Shown: positions 41,248 to 48,821 of the stretch, one piece after another | Numbering within the stretch: the first letter of the stretch is position 1 | How the letters are laid out: the number at the start of each line of letters is the position of its first letter | Program-made: the position numbers and the translations under genes | Notes under the pieces: generated by a model | Told to the model about the DNA's origin: nothing | Database searches by the model: none | What the model saw: only the letters and a program-made list of their open reading frames with translations | Source of the DNA: Mucilaginibacter gotjawali | GTDB taxonomy: Bacteria > Bacteroidota > Bacteroidia > Sphingobacteriales > Sphingobacteriaceae | Assembly (NCBI RefSeq): GCF_002355435.1 | Contig: NZ_AP017313.1 | Location: 5,766,001 to 5,830,000, forward strand | DNA length: 64,000 nucleotides | Reading direction: 5' to 3'

Positions 41248-42033
41248 ATGACTATTCTTGATAAAATCGTTATCCATAAAAAAAAGGAAGTAGAGCGCGC
41301 AAAAAAACGCACTTCTTATACGCAGCTGGAAGAGGCTGATTTTTTTGCAAGGGAGTGTTATTCCTTTAAAGATTTCCTGCTCGACCCTGCCCGCACCGGT
41401 ATCATTGCTGAATTCAAGCGAAAATCTCCTTCAAAAGGCATCATTAATGATAAGGTTACGGTAAAAAATGTTACCAATGGCTATGCCGCGGCAGGCGCTT
41501 CGGCCCTTTCTGTATTAACCGATCGCAACTTTTTTATGGGCAAAAAGGCAGATCTGATCGCGGCCCGCAAGGCCAATACCATTCCTGTTTTGCGCAAGGA
41601 TTTTATGATCGACGAATACCAAATTATCGAAGCCAAAGCCTTTGGCGCCGATATCATCCTGCTCATCGCCGCTATACTAACCCCGGCCGAAATTGGCAAA
41701 ATGGCCACCCTCGCCAAAAGCCTTGGCCTGAATGTATTGCTGGAGGTGCATAACCTGGAAGAACTGGAACGGAGCCTCCACCCCAGCCTCGACGCCATCG
41801 GCGTAAACAACCGCAACCTGGCCGATTTTACCGTTTCGGTAGAAACCTCATACCAACTGGCCCCCCATATCCCGGCAGCATTTTTAAAGATCTCGGAAAG
41901 CGCCATCAGCAACCCCGAAACCATCAAACAACTCAAACTCGCCGGGTTCAACGGCTTCCTCATCGGCGAGAACTTTATGAAACAGGAAGATCCCGGCAAA
42001 GCGATGCTGGAGTTTGTTAAGGAATTAAAATGA
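41248..42033 (+). CDS. trpC: indole-3-glycerol phosphate synthase
   Basis: 261 residues: MTILDKIVIHKKKEVERAKK, IIAEFKRKSPSKGIIN, AGASALSVLTDRNFFMG, PVLRKDFMIDEYQIIEAKAF, GADIILLIAAIL, VLLEVHNLEEL, IGVNNRNLADF and ISESAI are the TIM-barrel signatures with the catalytic Lys and Glu residues. It closes the indole ring in Trp synthesis. trpD, normally between trpG and trpC, is absent; trpF, trpB and trpA do not follow either. Confidence 0.96.
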   Translation: MTILDKIVIHKKKEVERAKKRTSYTQLEEADFFARECYSFKDFLLDPARTGIIAEFKRKSPSKGIINDKVTVKNVTNGYAAAGASALSVLTDRNFFMGKKADLIAARKANTIPVLRKDFMIDEYQIIEAKAFGADIILLIAAILTPAEIGKMATLAKSLGLNVLLEVHNLEELERSLHPSLDAIGVNNRNLADFTVSVETSYQLAPHIPAAFLKISESAISNPETIKQLKLAGFNGFLIGENFMKQEDPGKAMLEFVKELK

Positions 42034-42250
42034 TGTGCGGATGTGCAAATATGCGAATGTGCAGATGATTTTAATGGGAGTAGAATAAAAAGCTACGGCC
42101 CCGTTAGGTCCCCCTCTCGGGAAGGAAAGTTTGAAAATACCAGGGTGCACGTCCATCCGCACATCTGTAACCTGGCATATCTGCACATCAACACCCCATC
42201 TGCACATCTGCATATCTGCACATTTGCACATCCTTTTGCACATCCCCTCC
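42032..42250. repeat. long facing clusters of GATGTGCAGATGTGC units
   Basis: Left 42032-42068 (GATGTGCGGATGTGCAAATA and one more unit), right 42155-42250 with at least seven units of GCACATCTGCATATCTGCAC type. Between them is a copy of the CCCCTCTCGGGA palindrome. Same unit as 24604-24737. The arrays are unequal, as if the right one had expanded. Confidence 0.72.
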
Positions 42251-42285
42251 AAATTCCCTATTTTCACCCCAACTGACTTCGCTTA

Positions 42286-44496
42286 ATGAAAAAAACACTT
42301 ACCCTGGGCTTAATTGCCATTGCTGCCGCGGTAAATGCACAGCAAAAAACCATCATCGGCTTTACCGATGCTAATGCAACAAAAGAATTACAAACCGAGC
42401 AAACCTTTGATGCCGCTTTGAGCGCCCCGCGTATTGGCGAAAACTTAAAAGAACTTTCTGCTTTCCCGCATAACCTGGGCTCGCCCGGCAGTAAGGCCGT
42501 GGCCGAAAAGATCCTGGCCAAATATAAAAGCTATGGCCTGGATGCCCATTTGCAACCCTATACGGTGCTGTTTCCTTCACCCAAAACCCGGGTGCTGGAG
42601 CTTACCGGCCCCACCACCTACACCGCTTTGCTAAAAGAACCCGCTCTGGCAGAAGACGCCACCTCGGGCCAGTCCGACCAGCTGCCTACCTACAACGCCT
42701 GGAGCGCAGATGGCGACGTAACCGGCCAGCTGGTATTCGTCAACTATGGCCTGCCCGATGACTACGAAACCCTGGCCAAGCTGGGCATCGATGTAAAAGG
42801 AAAGATCGTGATCGCCAAATATGGCCGCTCATGGCGCGGTATCAAACCAAAAGTGGCCTATGAACATGGCGCTATCGGCTGCATCATTTACTCCGACCCG
42901 GCCGATGACGGCTACAGCGCCGGCGAAGTGTACCCCAAAGGCGCTTATAAAAACGAATACGGCGTGCAGCGCGGTTCGGTAATGGATATGGTGATCTATC
43001 CCGGCGACCCGCTTACGCCCGGCGTTGGCGCCACTAAGGATGCCAAACGCCTCGACCGTAAAGATGCCACCACCATACTAAAGATCCCCGTACTGCCCAT
43101 CAGCTACCACGACGCGCAGCCCCTGCTGGCAGCGCTCGACGGTATTGTTGCCCCGCGCGACTGGCAGGGCGGCCTGCCCATTACCTACCATGTGGGCCCC
43201 GGCGTGGCTACCGTGCATTTAAAACTCGAATTTAACTGGGATATGGTGCAGGCGTACGACGTGATCGCCAAAATAAAAGGTTCGGAATTTCCGGATGAAT
43301 GGGTAATGCGCGGCAACCACCACGATGCCTGGGTAAACGGCGCCGGCGACCCGCTCAGCGGGCAGGTGGCCATGCTGGATGAAGCCAAAGCCCTGGGCGA
43401 CCTCCTCAAAACCGGCTGGAAACCCAAACGTACCATCGTTTACTGCTCATGGGATGGCGAAGAACCCGGCCTCGTCGGCTCCACCGAGTATGCCGAGGAC
43501 CACGATAAAGAATTGCAGCAAAAGGCCGTAGTGTATATCAATTCCGACGGTAACGGTCGAGGCTTTTACGGCGGCGGCGGCTCGCAGGCGCTGGAACCCT
43601 TTATGGACGAGATCACCAAAACCGTAACTGACCCGCAAACCAACGTAAGCGTTTTCGACCGCAAGCGTGCCAGCGAATTGGTTAACGCCGGGTCTGTTAA
43701 GGATAAAAAAGAGATCATGGCCCGCAAAGTGGAACCGCTGGAACCCCTTGGTTCAGGCTCCGATTTTTCGTCGTTTTTACAGCATTTGGGGGTGCCTACT
43801 TTGGACCTTGCCTTTGGCGGCGAAGACGGCGGCGGCGAATACCACTCCATTTACGATTCGTTTGATGATTACCGCCGGTTTAAGGACCCCACTTTTGAAT
43901 ATGGCGTGGCGCTTTCAAAAACGGCCGGGCATGCCATTTTGCGCATGGCCGATGCCGACCTGCTGCCCTTTGATTTCCGCAACCTGGATACCACCATCAG
44001 CAAATACGTGACTGAGTTAACCGAGCTGACCGACAAAATGCGCGATAACACCACCATGGAAAACCAGCTGATCAAAGCCAACGATTTTACCCTGGCGGCC
44101 GACCCAACCAAACACGAAAAGGCCCCCGAGGCCAAAGCCGAAGTGCCCAAACTGGATTTCGCCCCGCTAAAAACCGCGCTGGACAGCCTCAAAAAAGCAG
44201 CCAATGGCCTGGCCACCACATGGGCAGCAGCAGCACAAAGCAATACCAGCCACGACAAGCTGAACCAACTATTATACCATGCCGAACAGCAATTGCTTGG
44301 CGACGGCCTGCCCCGCCGCCCCTGGTACCGGCACACCATTTACGCCCCCGGTTTTTATACCGGCTACGGCGTAAAAACCCTGCCCGGCATCCGCGAAGCC
44401 ATCGAACAACGCAACTGGACGGAAGCACAGGAACAAATCGGCATCGTAGCCGAACGGATCAGCAGTTTGGCAGCGTATTTGGCAGAGGCAAGGTAA
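42286..44496 (+). CDS. M28 metallopeptidase (glutamate carboxypeptidase II-like)
   Basis: 736 residues with signal peptide (LIAIAAAVNAQQ). A PA domain (about 130-290) is inserted before the M28 core; C-terminal transferrin-receptor-like dimerisation domain from about 615. Two-zinc site: MRGNHHDAWVNGAGDPLSG (His, bridging Asp), CSWDGEEPGLVGSTEY (catalytic Glu and ligand Glu), VVYINSDGN (Asp) and GGEYHSIYDSFDDY (His). A periplasmic or secreted exopeptidase releasing C-terminal Glu or other residues. Transcribed after trpC but separated by repeats, so probably independent. Confidence 0.9.
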   Translation: MKKTLTLGLIAIAAAVNAQQKTIIGFTDANATKELQTEQTFDAALSAPRIGENLKELSAFPHNLGSPGSKAVAEKILAKYKSYGLDAHLQPYTVLFPSPKTRVLELTGPTTYTALLKEPALAEDATSGQSDQLPTYNAWSADGDVTGQLVFVNYGLPDDYETLAKLGIDVKGKIVIAKYGRSWRGIKPKVAYEHGAIGCIIYSDPADDGYSAGEVYPKGAYKNEYGVQRGSVMDMVIYPGDPLTPGVGATKDAKRLDRKDATTILKIPVLPISYHDAQPLLAALDGIVAPRDWQGGLPITYHVGPGVATVHLKLEFNWDMVQAYDVIAKIKGSEFPDEWVMRGNHHDAWVNGAGDPLSGQVAMLDEAKALGDLLKTGWKPKRTIVYCSWDGEEPGLVGSTEYAEDHDKELQQKAVVYINSDGNGRGFYGGGGSQALEPFMDEITKTVTDPQTNVSVFDRKRASELVNAGSVKDKKEIMARKVEPLEPLGSGSDFSSFLQHLGVPTLDLAFGGEDGGGEYHSIYDSFDDYRRFKDPTFEYGVALSKTAGHAILRMADADLLPFDFRNLDTTISKYVTELTELTDKMRDNTTMENQLIKANDFTLAADPTKHEKAPEAKAEVPKLDFAPLKTALDSLKKAANGLATTWAAAAQSNTSHDKLNQLLYHAEQQLLGDGLPRRPWYRHTIYAPGFYTGYGVKTLPGIREAIEQRNWTEAQEQIGIVAERISSLAAYLAEAR

Positions 44497-44669
44497 TTAA
44501 GGCAAGGGGCACCTGAACCAACCGGAACAGATGAATAAACGTGGTACACCTGGTACGCAAATAAATTCTGTAATTTACTTGGATTTATAAAGAATAATTT
44601 GTATAAAATCTCATCCAATTCTCGTGCTGCCGCTGGTTTGCAAACATCCTAACCCGCATGGCTAACCCA

Positions 44670-44727
44670 CCATGTCATTGCCACGCTCGTTCCCTGCCGG
44701 CAGGCAGGCTCGCTCGCAATGACATGG
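44670..44727. repeat. GTCATTGC-type dispersed hairpin
   Basis: CCATGTCATTG (44670-44680) and CAATGACATGG (44717-44727) are perfect complements flanking GCTCGTTCCCTGCCGGCAGG. Related in wording to the CATTGCGAGGAACGAAGCAA element at 50644-50792. Confidence 0.7.
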
Positions 44728-45274
44728 TTTTTAGATTATTGACAACCTCTCAAGGGGGAATTGAAAAAAAAAGCCATGGCCCCGTGCGGTTCCCCTCTTG
44801 AGAGGGGCGGAGGGGTGTGTTAACCGCCGTGCCTGCAAACTATCCCCACTGACAACTAAAAACTGCTAACTGAAAAAGGAATGTCATCCTGAGCCTGTCG
44901 AAGGAGGGCGTTTCCCCCGTTCCTGCCTGCCGGTAGGCCGGGATAGAAACGGGGGCCGCGTGCTTTGCTCATACTTCACGGGGCCTTAGCCGCGAAGGCC
45001 GGTAACCGCGACGCCCGCTAACGCGAAACACCGGTATAACCCCGGCATTTACTGCAAAAAGAGGGAAAACTAGCAAAGCATGTCCATTGCGTAAAAAACA
45101 CTTTCTTGTAGCGTGCGCTACAAATGCTACAACCTGCTACAAAGCCCTACAAAACTGAATATCAAAAACTTAACTGCTGATAAAATTTTGTCACTGACAA
45201 AAACGTGTCAGCACTTTTGGTGCTTTTTTCTTCTTTTTCTCGTGCTGCCGCGGGTTTGCAACTCGTGGTATGTC

Positions 45275-45514
45275 GGCGCTACCGCAAGCGTCCCCGCTTG
45301 TGGTCCGCGTTGATGTAGCAAACATATCCGGTCAAGCCAAATCAATATCTAAATTATTCGGTAAACGGTTTGGTTAAGGTTATTTGATATTGCTACTCAT
45401 GCATTAAAAATACAAAATAATTACCAGGGAGAAGACGTGCGACCTGCTGGCGGGCGACCCGTCAGCGGGCCACAAGCCGGGAGGCTTGCGGCAGCGAAAA
45501 ACGCTTGCGGTAGC
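45275..45514. repeat. inverted pair of CTACCGCAAGCGTCCC...GCTTGTGG elements
   Basis: The segment from 45275 (CGCTACCGCAAGCGTCCCCG...) recurs in reverse complement at 45463-45495 with about five differences in 32, and a shorter echo CGCTTGCGGTAGC is at 45502-45514. It sits immediately left of the retron genes. Confidence 0.6.
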
Positions 45515-45572
45515 ATGGGGGCACGAGAACCCAACCGGAAACTCGCATATGAATCAGGGTGCAGCACATATA

Positions 45573-46025
45573 TTATGAAAAACTAATACAAATATCCACA
45601 ACACCTACGACCGCAAATGCACAATGCAATAAAATCCAAATTTTATTTAACCTAATTTTATGGAGTCTGGGAAAATTTAATTTGTGATCATTATCAGCCG
45701 TCTTTTCGATTATATTTAGGCTGATTCCATCAGAAAATTTGTCAAAAACATCCATGAGCCGACCTACTCTTGTAGCATGCAATCTAAATCGTTCGTAATA
45801 TTTAAATGATGCCAGAACGCCATATATAGCGACTATTATAATTATGACGGAGACCATAATAGTAGATCGATCAAAATCCTTTTGAACTATAAAACCTTGT
45901 GCAGCCAAATATAAAACTAATAGATAGTTAGTCATTTTTGAACGTTGGTCTTCCGATTGTTTGGCCTGCCCCCAATGCCGATCAATTGTTGACAATAGGA
46001 TTTCTATTTTATCTGATTCTGTCAT
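45573..46025 (-). CDS. multi-pass membrane protein, probable effector of the retron cassette
   Basis: 150 residues. A soluble helix (about 1-30) is followed by two close membrane helices (about 33-50 and 56-76, VSVIIIIVAIYGVLASF), a loop starting YYERFRLHATRVGRLMD, and a third helix at the C-terminus (IWILLHCAFAVVGVVDICI). The layout recalls SLATT-like or 2TM proteins that serve as membrane-damaging effectors beside retrons and cyclic-nucleotide systems; this is resemblance by topology, not a firm family match. It lies 106 bases downstream of the reverse transcriptase on the same strand and shares its low GC. Confidence 0.6.
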   Translation of the reverse strand: MTESDKIEILLSTIDRHWGQAKQSEDQRSKMTNYLLVLYLAAQGFIVQKDFDRSTIMVSVIIIIVAIYGVLASFKYYERFRLHATRVGRLMDVFDKFSDGISLNIIEKTADNDHKLNFPRLHKIRLNKIWILLHCAFAVVGVVDICISFS

Positions 46026-46131
46026 TAATTTAAAAATACAAGAAAAATTTAAATTATATCTATTAAGGCTGCCCTGTTTGAACAGCTACCCCAGCTAACG
46101 ACGAAGATAGGTAGGCGGGACCTTTATTAAT

Positions 46132-46893
46132 CTATTTTTCAATTCCCAATTTTAGGAGATCGTCTCGATATTTAATAAATTCTAAATCGTCTGGATTTAT
46201 ATATAGGATAAAGTTTATCTTCCCTAATAGGTGTCTAACATAATTTCCTTTTGATAATTTTCTTGCTTTCATATGTTCTTCCAATCCAAATCTTTTGATA
46301 AAGTGCATTTGTTGCCTAATTGCCATCCTTTTCTCTTTACTGACCTGCATTTTTTTGTTGACCACTACACCAGTAACAATTTGTCTTTCTCCAAATCGCA
46401 TGATCCGCGTCTTTTGTTCGTTAATTTTCAGGCCATGTATTGATAAGTGTTTTATAACTTGTAATTTCAAAACTTCACAATCAAATTTTCCAGAAAACGT
46501 AAGGTCATCAGCGTATCGGGTATAACGAATACCTAATGGTATGCAATACACGGCGATAGCATCATCAAAGGAAGCTAAAATGAGGTTGGACAAATATGGG
46601 CTGGTAGAAGCACCTTGCGGAAGGCAATCATTCAGGCAACAAAGTTTAGCCAACAGATCAGAAATGGCAATTGAGTACCCTAGTCGAAAAAACAAAGCAG
46701 TAATTTGGGACCGTTTAACTGAAGGAAAAAAATCCTTTATATCCATTGTGAGGACAATAGGTTGATCTCTATGGAATAAAATGTTCTGTTTTAACGATGT
46801 TCCCGGAACATAGGCTTTTGCGTATTTACTGGGGGCTATTTGATACAATATATTTGTTAATATCCAATCTTGTATTTCTTTTAGACTTGGCAA
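46132..46893 (-). CDS. retron-type reverse transcriptase, main part (frameshifted gene)
   Basis: 253 codons carrying the polymerase core: LPSLKEIQDWIL, an NAxxH-like NILFH, VLTMDIKDFFPSVK (first Asp), LPQGASTSPYLSNLI, RYTRYADDLTFSG (catalytic YADD), LKINEQKTRIM, and VTGVVVNKK (the retron VTG motif), then a thumb. The first codon is TTG inside what should be continuous sequence: the N-terminal part is in another frame at 46902-47156. Restoring one A in the A8 run at 46925-46932 gives FKIKKNNNQFRDIDEPLPSL, exactly the expected retron phrase. Confidence 0.88.
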   Translation of the reverse strand: MPSLKEIQDWILTNILYQIAPSKYAKAYVPGTSLKQNILFHRDQPIVLTMDIKDFFPSVKRSQITALFFRLGYSIAISDLLAKLCCLNDCLPQGASTSPYLSNLILASFDDAIAVYCIPLGIRYTRYADDLTFSGKFDCEVLKLQVIKHLSIHGLKINEQKTRIMRFGERQIVTGVVVNKKMQVSKEKRMAIRQQMHFIKRFGLEEHMKARKLSKGNYVRHLLGKINFILYINPDDLEFIKYRDDLLKLGIEK

Positions 46894-46901
46894 TGGTTCG
46901 T

Positions 46902-47156
46902 CTATATCCCGGAATTGATTATTATTTTTTTTATTTTAAAGGATCGGTAAAAGAAATTTGGATGATCAACCGCGCGCAGCAAATATGAGGAATGATAACC
47001 GACTAGTGCACAAAGATGTTCGAGATTGTATATAACTGGCAAATCATAACTCAACAGCTTTTCTGCGTATTTAAGACAACGTTCTATTTTTTCAGCTGAA
47101 TATCCAGTTGCGAGCGCTTTTTCAGTAAATCTTCGTTTATATAATTCTAATTCCAT
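46902..47156 (-). CDS. N-terminal part of the retron reverse transcriptase (frameshifted)
   Basis: 84 codons from the ATG at 47154-47156 (an in-frame TTG lies three codons earlier). It has the retron RT0/RT1 phrases SYDLPVIYNLEHLCALVGYH and NFFYRSFKIKK, then leaves frame in a run of eight A (IINSGI, stop). The continuing frame is the ORF at 46132-46893. Whole protein about 341 residues, the usual size. The start is next to the candidate msr-msd RNA. Confidence 0.82.
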   Translation of the reverse strand: MELELYKRRFTEKALATGYSAEKIERCLKYAEKLLSYDLPVIYNLEHLCALVGYHSSYLLRAVDHPNFFYRSFKIKKIIINSGI

Positions 47157-47169
47157 TTTTGACAATTTT

Positions 47170-47320
47170 TACCGGGAAGGATAAACCTCCCCGGCTGTAT
47201 TGGAATCTGTGGAAGTTTGTGTAGCTCAGCGGAGCAAACTTCCACAGATAAGCTTGAAAAGGAGTTCGCTTTTTGGAACAGTGACTCACCGTTCCCACGG
47301 GCTTACGCCAGTATCCTAAT
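47170..47320 (-). ncRNA. candidate retron msr-msd RNA
   Basis: The 160 bases between the small winged-helix gene and the reverse transcriptase hold three strong stems on the minus strand: GGAACGGTG-AGT-CACTGTTCC (47275-47295) and AAAAG...CTTTT (about 47257-47275), fitting msr; then the long msd-like stem ATCTGTGGAAGTTTG...CAAACTTCCACAGAT, 15 bp perfect (47205-47219 with 47235-47249). A last stem CCGGGGAGG-TTTAT-CCTTCCCGG (47172-47193) precedes the RT start. I could not assign the a1/a2 flanks or the branching G with confidence. Confidence 0.72.
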
Positions 47321-47324
47321 CAAT

Positions 47325-47636
47325 TTATGGAATATCATCCTGTTCTGGTAAAAATATAAAATCTAAATTGATTTTAGAAATTTTTGATTTCTCTTCGGGA
47401 TCTATCCACTCTTTTTTAGAGACACGCTTCATTTGGCTTCTAAGTTCGCTTAGTTTTTCAAGTCCAGCTTCCGAAAGCTTCATTTCTTCGGTACTGTAAA
47501 TAATAAAACCATCTATTAAGGCAGCTTCTGTCAAGTCGGCAATGTCTTTGAATCCGAGTCCCCTGTCCAATAGACTATTGATTGTTCCGTTACTTTCGAC
47601 GTTAGATAACAAAATCTGCAAATTTATTTCTTTCAT
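47325..47636 (-). CDS. small winged-helix-like protein of the retron cassette
   Basis: 103 residues. IINSLLDRGLGFKDIADLTE-like helices followed by IDGFIIYSTEEMKLSEAGLE resemble a winged helix (helix-turn-helix plus wing), then an acidic tail KINLDFIFLPEQDD. The start overlaps the stop of the PRTase-like gene by four bases (ATGA), so the two are coupled. Type III retrons are, as I recall, described with a PRTase-like and a small winged-helix protein, which fits. The exact segment reads TINSLLDRGLGFKDIADLTE. Confidence 0.65.
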   Translation of the reverse strand: MKEINLQILLSNVESNGTINSLLDRGLGFKDIADLTEAALIDGFIIYSTEEMKLSEAGLEKLSELRSQMKRVSKKEWIDPEEKSKISKINLDFIFLPEQDDIP

Positions 47637-48475
47637 CGTTTAAATGGTGCTAAAAATTCTTTACCTTCTTTTATATGATCCGACCAAAAAATGGAAAATG
47701 TGTTGTTAGGTGTCCTTGCCATGGTCACTAAAGCCTCTGATTTTTTAAATCCCATTTTATAATTACTACCGGCCTTAGTCATTCTTTCAATTTTCTTCAT
47801 AATTGCTTTTTTCTGAGTCACCATGTCCCCATAATAGTCTGTTATGCCTTTGCTCTCAATATATTTACAGTAAAAATTTATGCCTTTCTCAGCCAAGATA
47901 TTCATCGCTTCCTGCATTAAAGTTATTGTGAATATTCTAATATTTTGATATTCAATAGATGGGTTTTTATCAATTTCTTTGAAAGTATTTGAAATTGTTG
48001 TACCAGAACCAATGAAATCGTCAATAAGAATAAGTAATTCCCCTTCCTTTAATGTAAAACTCTCTGGAGCGATTTTTTCAAATTGCTCGAAAATGGTAAA
48101 GGGAATGGACCTTAAATTGGCTGGCAGACCATAAACAATTGATTTGTATAGATATGAAACAACGTTACCGCTCTTTGTTTGTGGTTCATCATCAGGTTTA
48201 ATTATTGGAAAAAAATAGATGTGTTTAACATTTGAGATGTCTTCACTTGAGAATTCAACAAATAAATCTTTTAGGATCCCCAGATAATTTCCATAAGAAA
48301 CCCAAAGATAACGGCTTGAAAGGTCCAAAATTAATTCCTGTTCTATTTCATTTAAGTTTCCAAGCAAAAATCCAAAACGCCTGAACACCTCTTGTTCATC
48401 GTGGTTTTTATACCAGCGCTTGTTTTGGAATAATTCTTTTAGGCGTATAAAGTTTTGTAGCGAAAAATCCTTCAT
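47633..48475 (-). CDS. phosphoribosyltransferase-like protein of the retron cassette
   Basis: 280 residues. The central motif LLILIDDFIGSGTT is the PRPP-binding loop of type I phosphoribosyltransferases (hydrophobic x4-D-D-x-x-x-T/S-G-x-T). The N-terminus is helical and charged. No known base-specific hood is seen. Its placement, upstream of the msr-msd-like RNA and RT on the same strand, and coupling to the small winged-helix protein make it part of the defence cassette, probably as effector or its regulator. Low GC like the other island genes. Confidence 0.78.
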   Translation of the reverse strand: MKDFSLQNFIRLKELFQNKRWYKNHDEQEVFRRFGFLLGNLNEIEQELILDLSSRYLWVSYGNYLGILKDLFVEFSSEDISNVKHIYFFPIIKPDDEPQTKSGNVVSYLYKSIVYGLPANLRSIPFTIFEQFEKIAPESFTLKEGELLILIDDFIGSGTTISNTFKEIDKNPSIEYQNIRIFTITLMQEAMNILAEKGINFYCKYIESKGITDYYGDMVTQKKAIMKKIERMTKAGSNYKMGFKKSEALVTMARTPNNTFSIFWSDHIKEGKEFLAPFKR

Positions 48476-48821
48476 TTATAGTGGATGGTGATAGTTTTTG
48501 GTTAGTTCGATAGCGTGAAGATATAAATTTTGAAGGAGAAATGCATAAGTACACAAAATTCTCCTCTGGCGCGAATATGCCGCGCAGGCAAAAAAGGTGG
48601 CGTACTCATGCCCCGCTGACAGGCAGCAAATATGCTGATCAGTGAGTGTTATAATATGTCGGCAAATACAAAAGCTTCACAAATTACATCGGCGACCTGT
48701 CAGCGGGGCACCCAGCCGCACAGCCCGGCACTGCATACTCACGCCAGGGAAGAAATAATAAATTACACCGCGTTGCCATTGCCGCAATCATTTTATATCT
48801 TCGGTAACCAATATAACCTGT
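48476..48821. other. 346-bp right border of the retron island, inverted repeats
   Basis: No gene supported. Holds a hairpin GGAGAA...TTCTCC near 48534-48565 and a perfect 14-bp inverted pair GCCCCGCTGACAGG (48610-48623) and CCTGTCAGCGGGGC (48696-48709). GCGACCTGTCAGCGGGGCAC (48692-48711) matches GCGACCCGTCAGCGGGCCAC at 45454-45473 in 18 of 20 bases, a direct repeat across the island. Confidence 0.6.

Larger units (their letters stand above)
44497..45572. other. 1.08-kb gene-free stretch packed with dispersed repeats
   Basis: No convincing gene. It holds: a hairpin CCATGTCATTG...CAATGACATGG (44670-44727) enclosing CCTGCCGGCAGGCAGG; a palindrome of the CCCCTC family (44746-44805); ATGTCATCCTGAGCCTGTCG (44881-44900), a widely dispersed bacterial repeat; a 24-bp direct repeat TCTCGTGCTGCCGC(T/G)GGTTTGCAA at 44620 and 45239; and an inverted pair built on CTACCGCAAGCGTCCC...GCTTGTGG (about 45275-45307 and 45463-45495). 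It borders the retron island. Confidence 0.6.

Noticed and set aside
42032..42250. CRISPR array from the regularly spaced GCACATC units
   Set aside because: Units are 8-15 bp, degenerate and without unique spacers, and appear in both orientations; no cas genes.
45113..45313. 66-codon plus-strand ORF in the gene-free stretch left of the retron
   Set aside because: Its C-terminal half is encoded by dispersed repeats (CTACCGCAAGCG type), and the rest has no protein-like pattern.
47172..47193. Reading the CCGGGGAGG-TTTAT-CCTTCCCGG stem as the retron a1/a2 pair
   Set aside because: Both arms lie on the same side of msd, so it cannot be the pair that encloses msr-msd; it is a separate hairpin.
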